Source: Bacilli bacterium
GTDB taxonomy: Bacteria; Bacillota_I; Bacilli_A; RF39; UBA660
Direction: 5' to 3'
Length of the DNA: 10,869 bases
Assembly: GCA_900766325.1 (NCBI GenBank)
Contig: CAAFVA010000079.1
Coordinates: forward strand, 1-10,869
Part shown: positions 5,734 through 10,869 of the stretch, one piece after another
Layout of the letters: each line of letters starts with the position of its first letter
Numbering within the stretch: position 1 is the stretch's first letter
The notes under the pieces: model-generated
What the model was told of the DNA's origin: nothing
The model's input: the letters and a program-made list of their open reading frames with translations, nothing else
Database searches by the model: none
Made by a program: the position numbers and the translations under genes

Positions 5734-6636
5734 ATGAACAAAAGCTTAAATCAATTTATAAGTTATATTGCTAAGCAAAAGAAGTATTCACAAAACACCG
5801 TAAAAAATTACGAAATTGATATTTTGGAGTTTAAAGAATATTTAGATAGCAAAGGATTAAATTATTTAGATGTTGATTATGATTTTATAAAAGGGTATTT
5901 AATGGAATTGTATAACAGAAGATTATCCAGAAGTTCAGTTTCAAGGAAGTTAAGCTCATTAAGAAGTTTTTATAAGTTTTTATTTAACAATAACCTTATT
6001 GAAACGAACCCTTTTAAGTATGTTTCTACGCCAAAAAAAGAAAAGAAGTTACCAAAATATTTAGGTGTTCAAGAACTTGAGATTATTTTTAATACACCTG
6101 ATATTAAAACTCCTCTTGGCCAAAGGGATAGACTGATATTAGAAGTTTTATACGCAACCGGTATAAGAGTAGGAGAATTAGTTAACATAAAATTGGATGA
6201 TATAGATTTTCAAAGAAAAGAAATACGGGTGCTTGGTAAAGGAAATAAAGAAAGAATAGACCCATTTGGTGAATATTGTTTAGATGCAATTAATATGTTT
6301 ATTAATGGTGGAAGAAAAAAAATTCTAGATAAACATAATACTGTTTGTGATTATTTAATAATAAACGAACATGGCGCGAAAATAACAACAAGAGGGGTTG
6401 AACAAATAATTGATAACGTTGTTAAAAAAGCAGCTTTAAAAAAACATGTATCACCGCACATGCTAAGGCATTCGTTTGCAACTCATCTTTTAAATGAAGG
6501 CTGTGATATACTAACGGTTCAGGAACTTTTAGGACATGAGTCTTTAGAAACAACTCAAGTATATACGCACGTATCAAACGAAAGATTGCGTGCGGTTTAT
6601 CTAAAGTGTCATCCGTTAAATAGGAAAAATAAGTAA
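5734..6636 (+). CDS. xerC: Tyrosine recombinase XerC (CodV-like)
   Basis: A 300-residue site-specific recombinase of normal XerC/D length. The N-terminal SAM-like core-binding domain covers about 1-95 (QNTVKNYEIDILEF, SRSSVSRKLSSLRSFYKFL). The catalytic domain has the full set: Arg145 (ATGIRVGEL), Lys169 (LGKGNKER), His242 and Arg245 (PHMLRHSFATHLL), His268 (LLGHESLETTQ) and nucleophile Tyr277 (VYTHV). Details such as ENPF-like TNPF, RNxLSRxxVSxKxSSLRSFYKFL and PHMLRH fit CodV/XerC better than XerD. The expected role is chromosome dimer resolution at dif with XerD and FtsK, rather than element integration. ATG 5734 is preferred over the in-frame GTG at 5725, which lies in the AGGTGAT ribosome binding site. 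It is 34 bp downstream of paralogue B and 17 bp upstream of the antitoxin gene, so probably in one transcript. Confidence 0.88.
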   Translation: MNKSLNQFISYIAKQKKYSQNTVKNYEIDILEFKEYLDSKGLNYLDVDYDFIKGYLMELYNRRLSRSSVSRKLSSLRSFYKFLFNNNLIETNPFKYVSTPKKEKKLPKYLGVQELEIIFNTPDIKTPLGQRDRLILEVLYATGIRVGELVNIKLDDIDFQRKEIRVLGKGNKERIDPFGEYCLDAINMFINGGRKKILDKHNTVCDYLIINEHGAKITTRGVEQIIDNVVKKAALKKHVSPHMLRHSFATHLLNEGCDILTVQELLGHESLETTQVYTHVSNERLRAVYLKCHPLNRKNK

Positions 6637-6653
6637 GTAGTAAAGAGGTTAAT

Positions 6654-6860
6654 ATGGAAGATGTGTTTTATGAAGATAGTGATTATTGTGAAAAAGTGGT
6701 AGACAAGGCTATTAATAATGCAATAGCTAATTTAGCCATGGAAGGTTTTGCTGTTACTAAAGAAGAAAAAGAAAATTTAAAAAAAGAATTTTTAGATAAT
6801 TATAAGATAAGAATATTAATTAAAAAGAAGGAAAAGGATAAGAATGGACGAATGGGGTAA
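6654..6860 (+). CDS. VbhA-like antitoxin of a class I Fic toxin-antitoxin module
   Basis: A 68-residue protein directly before and overlapping a Fic gene. Residues 17-48 (DKAINNAIANLAMEG followed by FAVTKEEKENLKKEF) match the antitoxin VbhA pattern, in which an inhibitory helix with motif [S/T]xxxE[G/N] blocks the Fic ATP site. Here the motif is N26-L-A-M-E30-G31: the key Glu and the Gly are present, but Asn replaces Ser/Thr. The C-terminus is strongly basic (IKKKEKDKNGR). AAAGAGGT at 6642-6649 supports ATG 6654. Expected function: Glu30 contacts the second Arg of the Fic motif and prevents productive ATP binding. The assignment rests on the motif and gene order. Confidence 0.8.
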   Translation: MEDVFYEDSDYCEKVVDKAINNAIANLAMEGFAVTKEEKENLKKEFLDNYKIRILIKKKEKDKNGRMG

Positions 6861-7476
6861 TTATTTTTATGAGGGGACTTGCGTTTTAAAAAATAAGTTT
6901 GGTATAAAAGACAAAGAAGAATTAGAACAAAAAGAAAAACAAATCACGCTTAAGAAACTTGCTTTTTTAGAAATTTTTCCTATAAATGGTAATTTTGATG
7001 CCGAACATTTAAAGAAAATCCATCATTTTTTATTTAATGATATATATTATTTTGCAGGTGAGTATAGAAAATGTACGATGGCAAAAACAACAAGAAACTT
7101 TTATGATCCGCAATATATTAAAACATATTTGGATGATGCTTTAAAAAACATGAATAATAAGGTAAATGAGATAGTAAGTATTGAAGGATATGCTTGTTTT
7201 TTATCTGAAACTTATTACGAATTAATGACTATTCATCCTTTTAGAGAGGGAAATGGTAGAAGTGTAAGAGAATTTTTAAGAGAGTTTGTGTTGTACAAAA
7301 ACAATGCTTTACCTTTCAGCGTTGAATTGGATTTTTCTAAAATGAATAAAGAAGATGCTTTAAAAGCTGTTGAGTATCATTATTTATATCCGAGTATGCT
7401 TGATATGGAGTTTATGAAAGCTTTAGTTCCACTAGATGTTAAGCAAAAAGACAAAATTAGTGAAAAAGCTTTGTAA
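6844..7476 (+). CDS. Fic-domain protein adenylyltransferase (toxin)
   Basis: A 210-residue single-domain Fic protein. The active-site motif HPFREGNGRSVR (131-142) fits HxFx[D/E]GNGRxxR with no substitution, so AMP transfer from ATP to a target hydroxyl is expected. Upstream, DIYYFAGEYRKCTMAKTTRNF (about 66-86, in two stretches) is the usual Fic helix and substrate-docking flap. There is no internal inhibitory helix in the right place, consistent with class I enzymes regulated by a separate antitoxin, here the preceding gene, which overlaps by 17 bp. Known relatives (VbhT, FicT) modify DNA gyrase and topoisomerase IV; the target here is unknown. The start ATG 6844 is backed by AAGGA at 6834-6838. 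The C-terminal tail after about 195 is short, Lys-rich and probably disordered. Confidence 0.9.
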   Translation: MDEWGNYFYEGTCVLKNKFGIKDKEELEQKEKQITLKKLAFLEIFPINGNFDAEHLKKIHHFLFNDIYYFAGEYRKCTMAKTTRNFYDPQYIKTYLDDALKNMNNKVNEIVSIEGYACFLSETYYELMTIHPFREGNGRSVREFLREFVLYKNNALPFSVELDFSKMNKEDALKAVEYHYLYPSMLDMEFMKALVPLDVKQKDKISEKAL

Positions 7477-7484
7477 AACAGTTT

Positions 7485-7523
7485 AAAAACATGGTAATTA
7501 TTGTTGTAAGTGCCATTTTTTTT
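7485..7523 (+). terminator. Probable terminator of the Fic cluster
   Basis: ATGG (7491-7494) pairs with CCAT (7513-7516), extended inward by a G:U and an A:T pair and outward, after one C/T mismatch, by an A-run (7485-7489) against the T-run (7516-7523). The loop is large and imperfect, so efficiency is uncertain. The T-run also belongs to the ppdK promoter. Confidence 0.4.
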
Positions 7524-7560
7524 GTGATATAATAAACTTGTGTTTGAATTTAGAAGGAGG
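7504..7560 (+). promoter_or_regulatory. Strong extended -10 promoter and ribosome binding site of ppdK
   Basis: TTGTAA (7504-7509), an 18-bp spacer and TATAAT (7528-7533) preceded by TGTGA give a complete TRTGn extended -10. An eight-T tract sits just upstream of it. AAGGAGG at 7554-7560 lies 7 nt before the ATG. Together these suggest high expression, in line with the codon choice of ppdK. Confidence 0.78.
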
Positions 7561-7567
7561 AATATAA

Positions 7568-10207
7568 ATGACAAAATGGGTTTACCTTTTTAAAGAGGGA
7601 AACGCTGATATGAGAAACCTACTAGGTGGAAAAGGTGCTAACTTAGCAGAAATGACTAATTTAGGGTTACCTATTCCACAAGGTTTTACTATCACAACCG
7701 AAGCTTGTACTGATTACTACACGCAAGGTAAAACAATTTCTAAAGAAATTGAAGACCAAATCTACGAAGCTTTAGGAAAACTAGAGGAAATTCAAGGAAA
7801 GAAATTTGGGGATAATCAAGATCCACTTTTAGTATCAGTAAGATCTGGTGCTAGAGCATCTATGCCTGGTATGATGGATACAATCCTTAACTTAGGTTTA
7901 AATGATGAAGCGGTTGAAGGATTTGCTAAAAAAACTGGAAATCCTAGATTTGCATACGATTCATACAGAAGATTTATTCAAATGTATTCAGACGTTGTTA
8001 TGGAGGTTCCTAAATCATTCTTTGAAAAAATCATTGACGAATTAAAAGAAGAAAAAGGTGTTCACTTCGATACTGAACTTACCGTAGATGATTTAAAAGA
8101 GCTAGTTAAAAGATTTAAGAGAGTATATAGTGAAAACATGGATGGCACTGAGTTCCCACAAAATCCTAAAGAACAATTAATGGGAGCTGTTAAGGCTGTA
8201 TTTAGATCATGGGATAATCCAAGAGCCATCGTATACAGAAGAATGAACGATATTCCAGGTGATTGGGGTACCGCTGTAAACGTTCAAGCAATGGTATTTG
8301 GTAACATGGGTGATACATCAGGTACTGGTGTTGCATTTACTCGTAATCCAGCAACTGGTGAAAAAGGTATTTTTGGTGAATACTTAATTAACGCACAAGG
8401 TGAGGATGTTGTTGCTGGTGTTCGTACTCCACAACCAATTTCTAAACTAGCTGAGGATTTACCAGAATGCTATAAAGAATTCATGGAAATAGCAGACAAG
8501 TTAGAAAAACATTACCGTGATATGCAAGATATGGAATTTACTATTCAAGAAGGTAAGTTATATTTCTTACAAACTCGTAATGGTAAACGTACTGCACAAG
8601 CTGCAATTAATATTGCATGTGACTTAGTTGATGAGGGTATGATTACTCCAGAAGAAGCAGTATTAAGAATTGAAGCTAAAAGTCTAGATCAATTATTACA
8701 TCCAACTTTTGATGCTGATGCGTTAAAAGAAGGTAAAGTAATAGGAAGTGCTCTTCCAGCATCACCAGGAGCTGCAGCAGGTAAGGTAGTGTTCTCTGCA
8801 GAAGATGCAAAAGCTCAAGGTATCGGTGGAAAAGGCGAAAGAGTAATTCTTGTTAGATTAGAGACTACTCCTGAGGATATCGAAGGAATGGTAGCTAGCC
8901 AAGGTATCTTAACCGTTCGTGGTGGTATGACAAGCCATGCTGCAGTTGTTGCTCGTGGTATGGGTACTTGCTGCGTATCAGGTTGCGGTGATATCAAAAT
9001 AGATGAAGAAGCTAAAACGTTTACTTTAGGTGGAGAAACGTTTAAAGAAGGAGATTACATTTCACTTGATGGATCAACTGGTAAAATCTATAAAGGAGAT
9101 ATTAAAACGGTTGAAGCATCAGTTAGTGGTAACTTTGGAAGAATCATGGCTTGGGCAGATAGCTTTAGAACATTAAAGGTTAGAACTAACGCAGATAACC
9201 CAAGAGATACTAAAAACGCTGTTAACTTAGGAGCTGAAGGTATTGGTCTTTGCCGTACTGAGCACATGTTCTTTGATGAAGAAAGAATTCCTAAGATTAG
9301 AAAGATGATTTTATCTGAAACAGTTGAAGAAAGAGAAAAAGCTTTAAACGAATTAATACCATATCAAAAAGGTGACTTTAAAGCTATGTATGAAGAGTTA
9401 AAAGGTCTTCCTATGACGGTTCGTTATTTAGACCCACCACTTCATGAATTCTTACCAACTGATGAAGAAGATATAAAAGCACTTGCAAAAGACATGGGTG
9501 TTACAGTAGAACACTTAAAAGCAAAATGTGCTGAACTTCATGAGTTTAATCCAATGATGGGACACAGAGGATGCCGTCTTGCTGTTACTTATCCAGAAAT
9601 AGCTAGAATGCAAACAAGAGCATTAATGGAAGCTGCAATTGAAGTAAAAGAAGAAAAAGGTTACGATATTACCCCTGAAATTATGATCCCACTTGTTGGT
9701 GAAGTAAAAGAGTTAAAATTCGTAAAAGATATAGTTGTTGAAACTGCAGAACAAGTTAAGAAAGAAAAGAATTCTGACATGGAATATCATATTGGTACCA
9801 TGATTGAAATCCCTCGCGCTGCATTAACTGCTGATAAAATTGCCGAGGAAGCTGAATTCTTCTCATTTGGTACTAACGATTTAACCCAAATGACGTTCGG
9901 ATTCTCTCGTGATGATGCTGGTAAGTTCTTAGATTCTTACTATCAAAACAAGATTTATGAATCTGATCCATTTGCTAGATTAGACCAAGAAGGTGTTGGA
10001 CAATTAGTTAAGATGGCTGCTGAAAAGGGTCGTGCAACTCGTCCTGATATCAAACTTGGAATATGTGGTGAACATGGTGGAGATCCTTCTTCTATCGAGT
10101 TCTGTAATAGCATAGGATTAAACTACGTTTCTTGCTCACCATTTAGAGTACCTATTGCAAGACTTGCAGCGGCACAAGCCGAGATCAAGCGCGGAACGCA
10201 AAAATAA
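7568..10207 (+). CDS. ppdK: Pyruvate, phosphate dikinase
   Basis: Catalyses the reversible reaction of pyruvate, ATP and phosphate with PEP, AMP and pyrophosphate in the cytosol. In anaerobic Firmicutes it can work toward ATP in PPi-linked glycolysis or toward PEP. At 879 residues it is full length. The ATP-grasp domain starts with YLFKEG and GGKGANLAEMTNLGLPIPQGF and includes VSVRSGARASMPGMMDT (about 89-105). The swivelling phosphohistidine domain has GGMTSHAAVVARG with His457 as the phosphate carrier. The C-terminal PEP/pyruvate barrel has GLCRTEHMFF, NPMMGHRGCRL, the SFGTNDLTQMTFGFSRDD motif and GICGEHGGDP with Cys833, the proton donor. The offset is about +2 from the Clostridium symbiosum enzyme. 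It is monocistronic. Codons are visibly biased (more CGT, AAC, ATC and TTC) than its AGA- and AAT-rich neighbours, as in highly expressed genes. The usual PPDK regulatory kinase/phosphatase gene is not in this window. Confidence 0.98.
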   Translation: MTKWVYLFKEGNADMRNLLGGKGANLAEMTNLGLPIPQGFTITTEACTDYYTQGKTISKEIEDQIYEALGKLEEIQGKKFGDNQDPLLVSVRSGARASMPGMMDTILNLGLNDEAVEGFAKKTGNPRFAYDSYRRFIQMYSDVVMEVPKSFFEKIIDELKEEKGVHFDTELTVDDLKELVKRFKRVYSENMDGTEFPQNPKEQLMGAVKAVFRSWDNPRAIVYRRMNDIPGDWGTAVNVQAMVFGNMGDTSGTGVAFTRNPATGEKGIFGEYLINAQGEDVVAGVRTPQPISKLAEDLPECYKEFMEIADKLEKHYRDMQDMEFTIQEGKLYFLQTRNGKRTAQAAINIACDLVDEGMITPEEAVLRIEAKSLDQLLHPTFDADALKEGKVIGSALPASPGAAAGKVVFSAEDAKAQGIGGKGERVILVRLETTPEDIEGMVASQGILTVRGGMTSHAAVVARGMGTCCVSGCGDIKIDEEAKTFTLGGETFKEGDYISLDGSTGKIYKGDIKTVEASVSGNFGRIMAWADSFRTLKVRTNADNPRDTKNAVNLGAEGIGLCRTEHMFFDEERIPKIRKMILSETVEEREKALNELIPYQKGDFKAMYEELKGLPMTVRYLDPPLHEFLPTDEEDIKALAKDMGVTVEHLKAKCAELHEFNPMMGHRGCRLAVTYPEIARMQTRALMEAAIEVKEEKGYDITPEIMIPLVGEVKELKFVKDIVVETAEQVKKEKNSDMEYHIGTMIEIPRAALTADKIAEEAEFFSFGTNDLTQMTFGFSRDDAGKFLDSYYQNKIYESDPFARLDQEGVGQLVKMAAEKGRATRPDIKLGICGEHGGDPSSIEFCNSIGLNYVSCSPFRVPIARLAAAQAEIKRGTQK

Positions 10208-10338
10208 TTTCAAATATCGATGTGTTTCTAACCCGCATAATTATTACAAAAGATGATTTATATAAGTATAAAGATGAATTATATGAGTGTAATAATTTAA
10301 GGCTTAAAGAACCAATTATATTAGATATTTACATATAA
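10207..10338 (+). pseudogene. Possible 3' remnant of an unidentified gene
   Basis: After ppdK, the frame ending in TAA at 10336-10338 reads as a plausible protein tail (DVFLTRIIITKDDLYKY, then KDELYECNNLRLKEPIILD) of about 40 residues. It has no ribosome binding site or good start; the first candidate is GTG 10222. The frame stays open back into the ppdK 3' end in a different frame, which is probably chance. A strong terminator begins exactly at its stop codon, as with spoVS, which suggests a true gene end whose front has been lost. The family is not recognised. Alternatively it is just the ppdK 3' untranslated region. Confidence 0.35.
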
Positions 10339-10385
10339 AAAAGTACTAAGATGACGATTACGTCGTATATCTTAGTACTTTTTTT
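10337..10385 (+). terminator. Strong bidirectional terminator downstream of ppdK
   Basis: A perfect 16-bp stem (10337-10352 with 10369-10384, containing AAGTACTAAGAT and its complement) carries an inner GACG-ATTA-CGTC hairpin (10353-10364) and a 4-nt bulge (10365-10368), with A-tract and T-tract flanks. It should end ppdK transcription about 130 nt after its stop and also work on the opposite strand. Confidence 0.9.
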
Positions 10386-10422
10386 GTGATTAAGCTATTA
10401 ATGTACGATAATGGTTTGGAGG
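10384..10422 (+). promoter_or_regulatory. Promoter and ribosome binding site of the broken HTH gene
   Basis: TTGTGA (10384-10389), a 17-bp spacer and GATAAT (10407-10412) form a fair promoter beginning at the very end of the terminator. GGAGG at 10418-10422 is 8 nt before the ATG at 10431. The intact control signals show that the damaged gene once started here. Confidence 0.5.
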
Positions 10423-10430
10423 TTAGAAAC

Positions 10431-10731
10431 ATGCGACTTATTTATACAAAACCTTTTTTGAAAGATTTATCTCAGGGGGGCTAGAATTGCTTTTGTAAGA
10501 CAATTTCGTTTAATGACGCAAGATGAGGTATCCGATAAATTAGGTTTAACTGGAGAGTGTAAAAGAAGAACAATGACTAGATACGAGAAAGGAAAAAGGA
10601 ATCCTAAGGATAAAAGGACTGTGGAATTAGCAAAAATATTAAATGTAGATATGACATCAAGGAAAAATCACCTTGGTCCCTCAGGGACCAAAGTGGTCAT
10701 CAGAAGTTGTTGGTCAAATATATGGAGATAA
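10431..10731 (+). pseudogene. Frameshifted and truncated HTH (XRE-like) transcriptional regulator
   Basis: The ATG at 10431 reads MRLIYTKPFLKDLSQGG and then stops at TAG 10482. Removing one G from the G6 run at 10475-10480 joins it to the next frame and gives LSQGARIAFVRQFRLMTQDE, continuing through VSDKLGLTGE, MTRYEKGKRNPKDKRTVELA and KILNVD. This is a helix-turn-helix domain of the XRE type with recognition region around MTQDEVSDKLGL and the RYEKGKRNPK turn. After ILNVD the sequence stops resembling the family and ends in unrelated residues at TAA 10729-10731, next to a GC-rich hairpin. Two lesions argue for a decayed gene rather than a single read error, although the G-run alone could be an assembly error. 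An in-frame ATG at 10513 would lack helix 1 of the domain. Confidence 0.7.
10669..10695. repeat. GC-rich inverted repeat (hairpin) inside the broken regulator
   Basis: TTGGTCCC (10673-10680) and GGGACCAA (10684-10691) form a perfect 8-bp stem around a TCA loop. It is extended, after one C/A mismatch, by CAC (10669-10671) with GTG (10693-10695). It is far more GC-rich than its surroundings. On the minus strand it is followed by ATTTTTCC, so it could act as a leftward terminator. It coincides with the point where the regulator loses family likeness, so it may be an inserted repeat. Confidence 0.6.
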
Positions 10732-10869
10732 AGCAACGAATGTAAATAAAATAAATTGTTAGATTATAATTCATTAGAAGAAATATTATCTCAAAATAAA
10801 GGAAATCAAAATGACAGAATTTCATTTAATAAAGATAAAAGATATATAGAACAATATATTATAAACGTA
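10732..10869 (+). other. Decayed region with an open frame running off the right edge
   Basis: One frame (10655-10759, ending in TAG 10760-10762) reads ITLVPQGPKWSSEVVGQIYG and onward. Another is open from 10750 to the edge (LDYNSLEEILSQNKGNQNDR, then ISFNKDKRYIEQYI) and has protein-like charged composition. Neither has a ribosome binding site or clear start. They could be pieces of one frameshifted gene that followed or was fused to the HTH domain, or a gene continuing past the window. I recognise no family. Confidence 0.3.

Noticed and set aside
5734..6636. Recombinase as the integrase of a phage or integrative element
   Set aside because: Size and motif details match chromosomal XerC/CodV, and I saw no adjacent attachment repeats, excisionase or other element genes.
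7380..7574. A 64-codon minus-strand open frame at the fic/ppdK junction
   Set aside because: It spans the end of fic, a terminator and the ppdK promoter and start, and has no supporting signals.
8815..8997. A 60-codon minus-strand open frame within ppdK
   Set aside because: It lies opposite the phosphohistidine domain of ppdK, with Pro/Thr/Ser-rich low-complexity translation typical of a shadow frame.
10431..10484. A 17-residue leader peptide with its own ribosome binding site
   Set aside because: Removing one G joins it cleanly to the HTH domain, there is no run of regulatory codons and no attenuator hairpin after it.
10661..10720. End of an insertion sequence or a CRISPR repeat
   Set aside because: There is only one copy in the window, no transposase and no regularly spaced repeats, so neither label is supported.

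Overview
The window looks like chromosomal DNA from a low-GC Firmicute, in the Bacilli/Erysipelotrichia/Mollicutes-related range. The evidence is strong A+T bias, AGGAGG-type ribosome binding sites, extended -10 promoters of the TRTGnTATAAT kind, a near-canonical SpoVS, a CodV/XerC-like recombinase and a clostridial-type pyruvate,phosphate dikinase. All convincing genes lie on the + strand. TGA is used as a stop (pseudouridine synthase gene) and Trp is TGG, so the code is the standard bacterial one and not the mycoplasma code.

Layout. Positions 1-81 are the 3' end of an unidentified gene, followed by a hairpin terminator. Positions 173-2184 are a tightly packed operon: an RlmI/K-like SAM methyltransferase, an RluA-family pseudouridine synthase and a HAD-type 5'(3')-nucleotidase-like phosphatase. 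The first two are probably RNA-modification genes and overlap by 8 bp; the second and third overlap by 26 bp. Next comes monocistronic spoVS (2274-2534), whose terminator stem starts inside its last codons. A type II toxin-antitoxin pair of the YefM/YoeB class follows (2606-3138); its -35/-10 spacer carries an inverted repeat with two GTAC cores 12 bp apart, the geometry of the YefM operator. Then a GtrA-like four-helix membrane protein gene (3195-3665).

From a TTGACA promoter whose -10 sits in a perfect palindrome, a second co-oriented cluster runs 3735-7476: two unrecognised proteins that look like divergent tandem paralogues (the second with an added C-terminal coiled coil), a XerC/CodV tyrosine recombinase, a VbhA-like small antitoxin and an overlapping Fic adenylyltransferase toxin. 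This is the least explained and most interesting part of the window. A strong extended -10 promoter then drives ppdK (7568-10207), a full-length PPDK interconverting pyruvate and PEP.

Downstream of ppdK the DNA is degraded. A 3' gene remnant has its stop codon fused to a very strong terminator (10337-10385). A helix-turn-helix regulator gene is broken by a frameshift in a G6 run and loses its C-terminus near a GC-rich hairpin. An open frame then runs off the right edge. Two toxin-antitoxin modules within 4 kb and the decayed right end suggest accessory turnover around otherwise housekeeping genes. I found no tRNA, rRNA, CRISPR array or intact insertion sequence.
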